DNA from: an uncultured Finegoldia sp.
GTDB taxonomy: Bacteria > Bacillota > Clostridia > Tissierellales > Peptoniphilaceae
Assembly (NCBI RefSeq): GCF_900766215.1
Contig: NZ_CAAFUQ010000017.1
Coordinates: forward strand, 1 to 17,499
Direction: 5' to 3'
Length of the DNA stretch: 17,499 nt
Shown here: positions 7,821-14,602 of the stretch, piece by piece
Numbering within the stretch: the first letter of the stretch is position 1
How the letters are laid out: the number at the start of each line of letters is the position of its first letter
Position numbers and translations under genes: made by a program
The notes under the pieces: model-generated
What the model was told of the DNA's origin: nothing
The model's input: the letters and a program-made list of their open reading frames with translations, nothing else
Databases searched by the model: none

Positions 7821-8564
7821 CTATAAAGATTCGCCTACATCATAGTTCATTTTCTTATTTAAACCTTGATGTCTTAGTTTATCTTTATCTTTTTCATACC
7901 AATTTAGGATTGTCGCATAGTGGTTTTGATAGGTCTTTCCTCTGCTTTCCATGTACCTTGATAGTTTATTTATCATTTTGTCTGTGTGTGAGTTTAATTT
8001 TTCTTTAAGATTTTTATATTCTTCTTTGCTTAGTCTTACATTTTTGAATTCTCCATAAAAGATGGGGGTGGACTTTTTATCTTTTTCTATCTCTCCCTCT
8101 CTCTCTTTATCTATCTCTATATCTTTCTCTATCTCTATCTCTCCGTTGCACTTTTGTTGCTTATGTGTTGCATTGGTGTTGCATTGCAACATTTTTAATT
8201 CTCTAGACTTTCTTGAACGCCTTGTAGATGCTGTTTCTGATCCGATTAAGTTTGGTATTTCAGTTAGGTAGTATTCATCATTTTCTGTTACAACTTCTAG
8301 TAAACCTTGATTTATTAAATAATTAACTGTTACCATTACATCATCGTCTGTTTCATCTATGGTTAGTGCTAACTCTTTTATAAAATCACTTTCTACTCCG
8401 TCATAATAGAGTTTGCCCTCATCTTTTAGACTTAGTAATAAAAGTTTGAGGTAGATTATCGTGTAGGTATCTCCTCCCGATATTCTCCTTAATCTTTTTA
8501 TCCTTTTGTCTGTGAAAAATTCTTCTTTTAGTTTTATCCAATAATATCTTTTGTTTGTTGCCAT
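7821..8564 (-). CDS. Phage-type replisome organizer / replication initiator
   Basis: A 247-residue protein beginning NKRYYWIKLKEEFFTDKRIK, the signature of the phage replisome organizer N-terminal domain (a winged helix, about residues 1-115). A lysine/glutamate-rich linker of low complexity (about 142-165, EIEIEKDIEIDKEREGEIEK) is encoded by GAGATA-type repeats including a (CT)5 run on the plus strand. The C-terminal domain (about 170-235) includes YQNHYATILNWYEKD, seen in DnaD-like loader proteins. It probably helps start replication of the excised circular element by loading host helicase. The start is clear: AAGGAGG lies six bases before the ATG, directly after hairpin B. Confidence 0.82.
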   Translation of the reverse strand: MATNKRYYWIKLKEEFFTDKRIKRLRRISGGDTYTIIYLKLLLLSLKDEGKLYYDGVESDFIKELALTIDETDDDVMVTVNYLINQGLLEVVTENDEYYLTEIPNLIGSETASTRRSRKSRELKMLQCNTNATHKQQKCNGEIEIEKDIEIDKEREGEIEKDKKSTPIFYGEFKNVRLSKEEYKNLKEKLNSHTDKMINKLSRYMESRGKTYQNHYATILNWYEKDKDKLRHQGLNKKMNYDVGESL

Positions 8565-8582
8565 TCTAATCCTCCTTGCAAT

Positions 8583-8613
8583 AAAAAAAGAAGTAGATTT
8601 TTTCTCTACTTCT
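8583..8613 (-). terminator. T-tailed hairpin B between yhcG and the replisome organizer
   Basis: A 9-bp stem (arms 8589-8597 and 8605-8613) with a seven-base loop is followed by seven T residues (8583-8589) on the minus strand. It begins 17 nt after the yhcG stop, and its T-run ends 18 nt before the next ATG, so no promoter fits between terminator and ribosome binding site. Confidence 0.75.
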
Positions 8614-8629
8614 CCTTATAATTTATATT

Positions 8630-9661
8630 TTATTTTTCCTTATATTTTTTAATAACTTTTTCTACTTGTTCTTCAAGCTCTTCCCTGTCTGGTATATACA
8701 AAGTATATTTTGATGCGAATATTTTATTTGATAAATTTCCTAAGGCGTATTCTGCTTGTACTCCGTCCTTATCTGTACATAAGATTATTCCTATTGGCTC
8801 ATTGTCCATCTCATCATTGACTTCTGCCTTATAATAATTGAGATACATATTTATTTGACCAACTGCTTCTGGCATTAGCTTGCTTGTTTTTAGTTCGATT
8901 AAGACATAAGACCTTAATATTTTATTATAAAATACCATGTCCACATAATAGTGGGTGTTGCCTAAAGTTACCCTTTGCTGGCTGCCTACATACATAAAAC
9001 CCTTACCAAGTTCAAGCAAGAATTTTTCGATATGATCTATGAGTGCTTTTTCTAAATCACTCTCCATCATTGGCTTTTCTTCTGGCAAACCTAAAAATTC
9101 AAATACATAAGGGTCTTTTACAAGGTCAGCTGCCTTATTTATTTCATTGCCCTTTAAAGCTAGGTCTAGAACTTTTTCTTTGTTTTCCTCTCCAGATGAT
9201 AGGAGCAATCTTTCAAAAAGTGATGTTTTTATTTGTCTTTTAAGTTCTCTCACAGACCAATTTGCATTAATACTTTCTTTCTCATAGAAGCTTCGTTTTT
9301 TCTCATCGCTAATGGATAAGAGTTCGCAATAATGGGACCAGGTCAATATTCCAGACAGTGTCTGGAATATTGGATATGATAAATATAGGTTTCTCATATT
9401 AAATAAATTAGACTTAGAAAATCCCTTGCCATATTCCTTTGTAAGTTGTCTTGATAAGTCATTTATAAGTTCTTTTCCATACTCAGCTCGTTCTGAATGA
9501 CCTTGCTCATCTTCTACGATGATACGTCCAATCTCCCAATATGTTTGAACTAAAATATTATTGACTTCTCTTGCGACTTCATTCCTTGCCTTATCCATCA
9601 ATGTTTTTATGCTATTAAAAACATCATCATGAACTCTATCTATTTTATTATTCTTATTCAT
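8630..9661 (-). CDS. yhcG: YhcG-type PDDEXK nuclease with DUF1016 N-terminal domain
   Basis: A 343-residue protein. The DUF1016 helical domain covers about residues 10-170, with motifs YWEIGR, GKGFSKSNLFNMR and LTWSHYCELL. A PDDEXK nuclease domain follows at about 195-343, with the expected acidic residue in YYVDMVFYN (about 237-245) and the E-x-K in VLIELKTSK (about 252-260). Family members are thought to act on foreign or recombining DNA; their exact role is poorly known, so I call it defence-like cargo. The gene has its own promoter (9694-9722), an AGAGGTG ribosome binding site and tandem palindromes upstream. It sits inside the mobilization module rather than in a defence cluster. A 29-bp near-perfect palindrome lies within its coding sequence at 9344-9372. 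Active-site residues look intact. Confidence 0.9.
   Translation of the reverse strand: MNKNNKIDRVHDDVFNSIKTLMDKARNEVAREVNNILVQTYWEIGRIIVEDEQGHSERAEYGKELINDLSRQLTKEYGKGFSKSNLFNMRNLYLSYPIFQTLSGILTWSHYCELLSISDEKKRSFYEKESINANWSVRELKRQIKTSLFERLLLSSGEENKEKVLDLALKGNEINKAADLVKDPYVFEFLGLPEEKPMMESDLEKALIDHIEKFLLELGKGFMYVGSQQRVTLGNTHYYVDMVFYNKILRSYVLIELKTSKLMPEAVGQINMYLNYYKAEVNDEMDNEPIGIILCTDKDGVQAEYALGNLSNKIFASKYTLYIPDREELEEQVEKVIKKYKEK
9344..9372. repeat. 29-bp palindrome inside yhcG
   Basis: Arms CAATATTCCAGACA (9344-9357) and TGTCTGGAATATTG (9359-9372) are perfect reverse complements around one central base. The encoded residues (IFQTLSGIL) sit in a conserved part of the DUF1016 domain, so the palindrome may be partly a by-product of protein constraint. 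Confidence 0.6.
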
Positions 9662-9693
9662 ACAAGCACCTCTTTGACCTCTTAATTGCTTTA

Positions 9694-9722
9694 ATTATAT
9701 CATAAATATTGTGTTTATTCAA
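9694..9722 (-). promoter_or_regulatory. Extended -10 promoter of yhcG
   Basis: On the minus strand, TTGAAT (9717-9722), a 17-bp spacer and TATAAT (9694-9699) with the extended TGA just before the -10. The predicted start lies about 25 nt before the ribosome binding site. Two operator-like palindromes lie about 30 bp upstream of the -35. Confidence 0.7.
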
Positions 9723-9753
9723 TTTTATATCTTATCTGCCTTGATATTTCCCA

Positions 9754-9797
9754 GATTTTCGATAATCGAAATTCTTGATTTCCGATTTTCGGAAGTC
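9754..9797. promoter_or_regulatory. Tandem palindromic operator-like sites upstream of yhcG
   Basis: Two 21-bp copies at 9754-9774 and 9777-9797 share the pattern GATTTYCGATWWTCGRAANTC. Each is a palindrome: TTTCGAT-A-ATCGAAA and TTCCGA-TTT-TCGGAA. They are spaced 23 bp apart, about two helical turns. Tandem palindromes upstream of a promoter are a normal layout for a dimeric transcription factor. No candidate regulator gene is next to them. Confidence 0.5.
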
Positions 9798-9814
9798 TTG
9801 TTATTATGGTTATT

Positions 9815-9843
9815 TAAGGGTGTAACTTTTCGTTACTCCCTTA
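9815..9843 (-). terminator. Hairpin directly after the pcfB stop
   Basis: Arms TAAGGG-A-GTAAC and GTTAC-A-CCCTTA form an 11-bp stem with one mismatch and a GAAAA loop in minus-strand RNA. It overlaps the stop codon of the PcfB-like gene. The T-tail is weak (TTAAATAA), so it may act as an mRNA end or processing structure more than as a strong intrinsic terminator. Confidence 0.5.
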
Positions 9844-10368
9844 GATTTCTCTGGTCATATCTTTTTTGTTTGGTTTTACTTTTTCTTTTACTTTTCTTTT
9901 GACTTTTTCTTTTGTCTTATCCTTGTTCTTGGATAGGTCTTTGTATTTCTTTATTTGTTTTAGGATACTTTCTTTTTCTTTTTTATTTTCCTTGAATATG
10001 ACTTGTTTAAAGGCATATTCCATTACTTTTATGTCTTTGGATTGGAAGAATATTTCATAGTTTTGTGTTTCTTTGTTTTTCATTACTGAAAAGCTTACCC
10101 CAAGTTTGTTTAGTTCTTTTTTTAAGTCTTTGAGGTTGCTTTGATCTATGCTTATATTTTCTAGTTGTCCTTTTTTGTAGAGGTCTTTTATTTTCATTTC
10201 ATAGCCCATAAGGCTTTTTAGGTTTCCGTTTGCTTTTTCTAAAGTTTCATTCATCTTTTTTCTTATTTCTTTGTCTAAGTTGATTGATTCTTTTGCTGCC
10301 TTTATCGTGTATGATATTACGGTTTGTGCTGCTTGACCTGCTTCTTTGCTTATTTCTTCGTTTATCAT
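9841..10368 (-). CDS. pcfB: PcfB-family (DUF3801) relaxosome protein
   Basis: A 175-residue protein with the DUF3801/PcfB pattern: a helical N-terminus (about 1-75), then LKKELNKLGVSFSVMKNKET with YEIFFQSKDIKVMEYAFKQ (about 82-125), and a very lysine-rich tail (KVKRKVKEKVKPNKKD). PcfB proteins bind the relaxase-oriT complex and help hand it to the VirD4-type coupling protein. In ICEs the coupling gene usually follows directly; here yhcG follows instead and no coupling protein is encoded in the window, which fits a mobilizable element that borrows one. The ATG follows AAAGGAGAG, itself just after hairpin C. Confidence 0.8.
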   Translation of the reverse strand: MINEEISKEAGQAAQTVISYTIKAAKESINLDKEIRKKMNETLEKANGNLKSLMGYEMKIKDLYKKGQLENISIDQSNLKDLKKELNKLGVSFSVMKNKETQNYEIFFQSKDIKVMEYAFKQVIFKENKKEKESILKQIKKYKDLSKNKDKTKEKVKRKVKEKVKPNKKDMTREI

Positions 10369-10392
10369 GCTTTTCTCTCCTTTGTTTGAATT

Positions 10393-10435
10393 AAAAAAGG
10401 GAAGTATAGGCTTTAATTTTTCTATACTTCCCTTT
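10393..10435 (-). terminator. T-tailed hairpin C, 24 nt before pcfB
   Basis: A perfect 14-bp stem (arms 10396-10409 and 10422-10435) is followed by six T residues (10393-10398) on the minus strand, then AATTC and the pcfB ribosome binding site. No room for a promoter remains between it and the pcfB start. Confidence 0.78.
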
Positions 10436-10618
10436 GATTGTTTTTATTTGGTTGTTGGTGGTGGAATACTTTATTTTGATGTTTTTATAGCTTTCTTAGG
10501 TATTTGTACCTTTTATACTTTAAAATAGCTTACAATGCCTTTCCACCTTCAGTAGTTTATGTGTGTTCTTTTGTCTGATAGATAGTTTTTCATGTTGGAA
10601 TATATAATCTGTATTTCT
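10436..10618 (-). other. Intergenic segment upstream of hairpin C; no confident gene
   Basis: A 26-codon frame (ATG at 10627, reading MNNEEIQIIYSNMKNYLSDK and on) overlaps the end of the preceding gene remnant but lacks a good ribosome binding site. Further on, GGTGGAAAGGC followed by TTTTAAAGTATAAAAGGTA resembles the segment at 7729-7820, mostly in the same reading register. These look like remnants of a once-coding stretch. I see no promoter. Confidence 0.35.
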
Positions 10619-10990
10619 TCATTGTTCATTGATTCTATTTCTTCTAATTATTACTATTATTAGAATGATTCCAAGGATAATTTCTATTATTAAAACTTTC
10701 AAATATTTAGGTGTGTCTATATTTAATTTTTGAAAGTAAGCATCTATTTCACTATCTTCAAATCCATCATCTTCAAAAAAATGTTCTTTAGCTCCTCCAG
10801 AATCATATATTTCTAATCCATATCCATCTGGAAAACCTAGACTATATTGAATTTTCGTTATCTCATAGTTAATGTTAAAATGCTCTTTTACCTTTGCGAC
10901 AATATCCTCACTTTGATTGATAACTTCTATTGTAGTTGTAGTGGTTATCAAATCACCTAAGACTAATAAAGCAGTGTAGCCATCTATCAC
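10619..10990 (-). pseudogene. 5'-truncated gene for a small C-terminally membrane-anchored protein
   Basis: The frame from GTG 10990 gives 123 residues, but that GTG has no ribosome binding site. The same frame stays open upstream for about 70 more bases (FELENDLGRVNEKNSFYYNG) until a stop at the end of the Asp-box gene, with no other start codon. The part seen looks like real protein: a mixed domain with acidic DDGFEDSEID, then a membrane segment (VLIIEIILGIILIIVII, about 98-114) and a basic end (RRNRINEQ), implying a tail anchor. I do not recognise the family. The missing start suggests that the 5' part was lost when the Asp-box gene arrived. Translation by coupling to the Asp-box stop is a less likely alternative. 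Confidence 0.5.
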
Positions 10991-11066
10991 AACAAAAAAA
11001 TCACCATTATAATAAAAAGAATTTTTTTCATTTACTCTACCTAAATCATTCTCAAGTTCAAATTTT

Positions 11067-12545
11067 TTATTTCGTTAAAACATTCCAACTTTCTCCCGCA
11101 TCTTCAGAATAAAATTGAATTCCATTGGATTCATACTCCCCTGCTGTAACAGTAATATATAATTTATTCCCCTTACTTTCAGGCATAGAAAGATACTTAT
11201 AATCATCCAATTTTAGTCCGATTTCTTTTCCCTCTTTTGGTATATCTTTTACCTTATCCATTGGTAAATTAACTTGTCTAAAGGTAAGGCCTCCATCTTT
11301 TGTACTATATATTTGAGAGTACTGTCCAGATGCCCCCTGAATTCCAATAAAACCAAAATCATTTGAAAAGAATATTATTCCTTCAGCTGATCCAGCTTCA
11401 TCCATAAAAGGATTTTTGTTGATAACTTTCCAATTTTCCCCACTATCAATTGATTTTTCAAATGCATAGAACCTTGAACCGGCAGCAGCATCTACAACCA
11501 CAAGTCTATATCCTATTTTTTTATCATCTAAAACAAAGGTATAAACCGTACCATTATTTTCATCTGTAATCCATCTTTTTGAACTTTTTGCATCTTCAAT
11601 TATTTCGCTATTATGTTCATTTTCAAGAATTTCCGGCGATATATATTGTGGCTCCATTAGATACTTAAATGAAGATATATCTTCATTATTTTTTATATAA
11701 AGAGAAGCCATATACCCACTAAATTCTCCTCCTCTTGATAACATAGAAGTCGTCAATCCTGTATTATATTTTCCATCACCATCTGCATCTCCATCTAATA
11801 TAGAGAGTCCTTTTTCTGAATTAACTTTTTCTTTTCCTGAATATAAAAAAGAATATGTTTGATTTTGTTTTATATCCTCCCAATTATGAACTTGTTCTTT
11901 GTAATCGGATTGCTTAAGAATTGCGAAAAAAGGATTTAATAACTTATCCGAATTAATACTAAGACCTTCGCCTTTATTAAGCCATATATTTATTTTACTA
12001 TCTTTCTTATAGTCATAGGTAATTAAAAAACCTTTCAACTGTCCCTTATCATTTTCTCCATATAACATTGTTTCTATATTCGTAATTGTTCCATCCCCTG
12101 TAAACTCAATGTAGAAATCATCTGATACATAAATTTTTTCTGGTAAAGAATTTTTTTCTCCTATATCGTTTATCAATCCATCAATACCATTTTCATAAAT
12201 ATTATTATGAATGAATTTTATCTTTTTATGATTTAAGAAATCATCAATTTTCCAAGATAAAGCCCCATTATAAGGAATTGCTGTGTGTATTATCATCCCT
12301 CCAAACACTAGGCTTATAGCAATAAATAAAACCAAACGGAATTTAAAATAACTTGCCCGATACCCTCTATGTCTTAATATTAATCTGACTAAAAGTAAGA
12401 TAATTAGTAAAATCACAAAAGGCAACATAATTCTAAGCCAATAATGTGTTCCTCCTAACTTACAAATTTTCCATAAAATATACATACAAATTGAATATAA
12501 AACTAAGATTATATAATCAACTAACGGTTTTAGTTTCTTCTTCAC
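11067..12545 (-). CDS. Membrane-anchored protein with Asp-box (BNR-like) repeats
   Basis: A protein of about 492 residues. I choose the GTG at 12545 (VKKKLKPLVDYI) because GGAGGG lies six bases before it; upstream ATGs in frame would put that site inside the gene. Three membrane segments lie at about 9-29, 38-58 and 69-91. A large outside domain follows. It holds a calcium-binding-like DGDADGDGKYN (about 250-260) and three Asp-box motifs, S-x-D-x-G-x-x-W/F type: SIDSGENW (about 364), STKDGGLTF (about 414) and SEDAGESW (about 479). Asp-boxes mark beta-propeller blades in sialidases and in non-catalytic proteins. No sialidase catalytic arginine set is evident, so I do not call it an enzyme. It has its own promoter and probably is cargo acting at the cell surface. 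Confidence 0.75.
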   Translation of the reverse strand: MKKKLKPLVDYIILVLYSICMYILWKICKLGGTHYWLRIMLPFVILLIILLLVRLILRHRGYRASYFKFRLVLFIAISLVFGGMIIHTAIPYNGALSWKIDDFLNHKKIKFIHNNIYENGIDGLINDIGEKNSLPEKIYVSDDFYIEFTGDGTITNIETMLYGENDKGQLKGFLITYDYKKDSKINIWLNKGEGLSINSDKLLNPFFAILKQSDYKEQVHNWEDIKQNQTYSFLYSGKEKVNSEKGLSILDGDADGDGKYNTGLTTSMLSRGGEFSGYMASLYIKNNEDISSFKYLMEPQYISPEILENEHNSEIIEDAKSSKRWITDENNGTVYTFVLDDKKIGYRLVVVDAAAGSRFYAFEKSIDSGENWKVINKNPFMDEAGSAEGIIFFSNDFGFIGIQGASGQYSQIYSTKDGGLTFRQVNLPMDKVKDIPKEGKEIGLKLDDYKYLSMPESKGNKLYITVTAGEYESNGIQFYSEDAGESWNVLTK

Positions 12546-12567
12546 ATCAGTCCCTCCATTCATGTGC

Positions 12568-12576
12568 ATTATATCA
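12568..12576 (-). promoter_or_regulatory. Extended -10 promoter of the Asp-box gene
   Basis: TGATATAAT on the minus strand is a consensus extended -10 (TGnTATAAT). No good -35 lies 17 bp upstream, which is tolerated by extended -10 promoters. Transcription would start about 15 nt before the GTG, leaving a short leader with the GGAGGG site. Confidence 0.6.
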
Positions 12577-12645
12577 TTTTTTAGGTACTTTTTCTATATC
12601 AGCTTCCTACGGTGCTTGAAAGTCCCCTAATAAAGTTAAAACATC
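12577..12645 (-). other. Short gap between relaxase stop and the Asp-box promoter
   Basis: I see no clear hairpin with a T-run here, so relaxase transcription may continue into the Asp-box gene. Confidence 0.3.
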
Positions 12646-14286
12646 TTACCTTTCCGAATTCCTATAACTATCTTTTGTTCTCTCTTTTTTCTTTTCGTAT
12701 TTTTCTTGTTGCTCTTGATATTTTTTAATCTGTGCTATTACACTTGGTTTTTCGCCTTGTTTTATAAGCTTATCTATTTCTATGGATAAATCTATGCCAA
12801 GTTCTTTGTTTACAAAATCTACTGAATATTTTATATGATTAATTTCCTGGTATTCATCTTTTATCTTGTCTTTTTCTTTATTTATTTCTTCAAGCTTTGC
12901 CATTAAAAGATTTTTTTCTTCATTCCACTTTTTAGGACTTAGTTTTTCCTTATCTGATAGGAGTTTTTTTAATTTCCCACTCACTACCTTATATTGGTCT
13001 ATGTCTTTCTTATGTTTATTATAGAATGCGTCTTTTGTGAATATATTTTTCTTTTGATATTCTTCATAAACTTCTTTTTTGGCTTTGTAGATTTCATAGT
13101 ATAGAATTTTATTTTCTACATCTTCCATTTCTTTATGGATTGTCTTTGCTTTTTTATTTAGCCTATAACTATTAGACTTTAAAGTTTCTATTTTTGTTTG
13201 TAACTGACCTATGGTTTCTATGTTATTTTTTCTTAAATAACTATATGCACTTGTTAGCTTTTTGAAGTCATATTTTTCTTTATTGGTTTTTGCATATCCT
13301 TTTAGATATTTACTTTTTTCTTTTTGAATTTCTGAATATGTTAATAGATAATTTGTTAGATTGAAAAGTTTAGGGTTGTCTATTACCTTATCTCTTTCTA
13401 TATCCTTAAATTTTTCATAAGCAGTAGTTAGGTTATCTAATAGATTTCCTATCCAACCCTTTAATATTTTTATCTCTTCTTTTATTGTTTTTACAAGTAC
13501 GTTATATTTTCTTATTTCTCTATTATAGTTTCCCTTGTCAGTTTCTATTCCCTTTCTTTCCATTGCACTTGCTGCTGATCCTAAATGGATTGTCGGTAGA
13601 TAATCTGAATTTTGTCTTTTAAAACTCCTATGGTCTACTCTTTTTTCTATCTTGTTTTTTGCTAGATATTCATTGCAAAGGTCTGAAAAATTTTCTCTCC
13701 ATTTTTCTACATTGCCTTTATCGTTCCAGGTTGTTAGTTCTACTTTTCTTGTCTTTGGTTTTCCATTTTTGTTTAATACTTTTTCTCCTTTTTCATCTAG
13801 GATATATTCTTTTTTTGACTTTGCTAAGAACTCTCCTTTTTCGTTTATGGGTCGCATTATGGTCATGATATGACAATGGATATTTCCATTTTTATCTTGA
13901 CTCTCATCATGAATTGCATAATCTACTATCATTCCTTGTGATGTTAGATTTTCTTTTATATATCTTTCAACTAGGTTTATGTTTTCACTTAAAGATAACT
14001 CTTTTGGTAGTCCTATTATGAATTGTCTTGCTAGTTGTGCATTAGAATTTTTTTCTGCCATTTCAACCTTATTCCATAAGGTAGACCTATCATTAAATTC
14101 TTTTGGTATATGATCAGGCAATATTATATTTTTTACTAATACTTTTTCTTTTCTTGTATAGTCATGGGTTACTCCGTCCCATTCATTTTTTATTTTTTCT
14201 CCACTTATATATGCTGCACTTGCTACTGCACTTTTGCCTTTTCCTCTTGATATTATGTTTACTGAAAAATGAAAACTGTCTGCCAT
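12646..14286 (-). CDS. mobA: MobA/MobL-family (MOBQ) relaxase
   Basis: A 546-residue relaxase starting at ATG 14286 (MADSFHFSVNIISRGKGKSA), supported by AGGAAGTG upstream; an in-frame GTG nine bases earlier overlaps that site and is less likely. The N-terminal nuclease domain (about 1-230) carries the typical SAVASAAYISGE and the metal-binding histidine motif IHCHIM (about 135-140). The C-terminal half is a long, charged coiled coil of unclear function. MobA/MobL relaxases nick one strand at oriT and stay bound to the 5' end during transfer. The gene lies just downstream of a well-formed oriT (14452-14602) with the nick-region core typical of this family, so relaxase and site match. A T-tailed hairpin lies between oriT and the start. 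Confidence 0.93.
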   Translation of the reverse strand: MADSFHFSVNIISRGKGKSAVASAAYISGEKIKNEWDGVTHDYTRKEKVLVKNIILPDHIPKEFNDRSTLWNKVEMAEKNSNAQLARQFIIGLPKELSLSENINLVERYIKENLTSQGMIVDYAIHDESQDKNGNIHCHIMTIMRPINEKGEFLAKSKKEYILDEKGEKVLNKNGKPKTRKVELTTWNDKGNVEKWRENFSDLCNEYLAKNKIEKRVDHRSFKRQNSDYLPTIHLGSAASAMERKGIETDKGNYNREIRKYNVLVKTIKEEIKILKGWIGNLLDNLTTAYEKFKDIERDKVIDNPKLFNLTNYLLTYSEIQKEKSKYLKGYAKTNKEKYDFKKLTSAYSYLRKNNIETIGQLQTKIETLKSNSYRLNKKAKTIHKEMEDVENKILYYEIYKAKKEVYEEYQKKNIFTKDAFYNKHKKDIDQYKVVSGKLKKLLSDKEKLSPKKWNEEKNLLMAKLEEINKEKDKIKDEYQEINHIKYSVDFVNKELGIDLSIEIDKLIKQGEKPSVIAQIKKYQEQQEKYEKKKERTKDSYRNSER

Positions 14287-14381
14287 TTTTATCACTTCCT
14301 TTCTTTCTTTGTTGTTTTAGGTGGAGGCTTAATAGATTTTTATATCCACTTTGTGAATGAGCGTTTTGAAATGATAGAATT

Positions 14382-14428
14382 AAAAAAGCCGACTACTGAA
14401 TTAATTTTTGTTGTTTCAGTATGTCGGC
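14382..14428 (-). terminator. T-tailed hairpin D between oriT and the relaxase gene
   Basis: Arms GCCGAC-T-ACTGAA (14388-14400) and TTCAGT-AT-GTCGGC (14415-14428) pair with a small bulge and are followed on the minus strand by six T residues (14382-14387). It would stop transcription coming from DUF3847 through oriT about 95 nt before the relaxase start. No clear promoter is seen between this hairpin and the relaxase. Confidence 0.72.
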
Positions 14429-14451
14429 TTAATTGTTTTGTTCATTTCAAA

Positions 14452-14602
14452 TTTTAAAAGTCAAGGGCGAGCGTTAGCGAGTTTATTTACCCTTGACTTT
14501 TAAAAAGCGAATGGTTGTTGCTCCCTGCAAGGGTTTGGCTCCGCAGGACGCAAGCACCCTTTAGGGTGTATAATTGCGCCCTTGTAACCAAGGGACAATT
14601 AT
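14452..14602. other. oriT: Origin of transfer (oriT), RSF1010/MOBQ type
   Basis: This noncoding stretch is visibly less AT-rich than its surroundings and holds three inverted repeats. First, a perfect 16-bp repeat (14452-14467 and 14490-14505) surrounds a 22-base loop. Second, CACCCT-TT-AGGGTG (14555-14568). Third, ATAATTG-CG-CCCTTG-TAAC-CAAGGG-A-CAATTAT (14570-14602). Between the second and third, TATAATTGCGCCCTTG on the plus strand contains TGCGCCCT, the conserved nick-region core of MOBQ origins; the nick would be near 14580-14582. A hairpin just before that core is the RSF1010 arrangement. Its place between DUF3847 and the matching relaxase gene supports the call. The precise nick is inferred, and the third repeat overlaps the DUF3847 stop. 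Confidence 0.82.

Noticed and set aside
8091..8145. CT-rich tract as a phase switch equal to that in the S gene
   Set aside because: The reading frame is intact across it and most repeats are hexamer-like and in frame, so I list it only as a low-interest observation.
9754..9797. The two palindromes as a CRISPR or a transposon end
   Set aside because: Only two copies with a 2-bp gap between them and no spacers or transposase gene; the operator reading fits better.
11003..11016. TATAAT on the minus strand near 11010 as promoter of the truncated gene
   Set aside because: No -35 and no ribosome binding site follow; AT-rich sequence yields such hexamers by chance.
11067..12545. Calling the Asp-box protein a sialidase
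   Set aside because: Asp-boxes alone do not show activity; I could not see the catalytic arginine triad or the FRIP-type motif.
13652..14457. Plus-strand open frames opposite the relaxase N-terminus and upstream gap
   Set aside because: Antisense shadows rich in F, L and S; no start signal, and the minus-strand relaxase family match is clear.
14569..14574. Plus-strand TATAAT in oriT as a promoter -10
   Set aside because: No -35-like hexamer lies at the right distance, no plus-strand gene follows, and the bases are explained by the MOBQ nick region.
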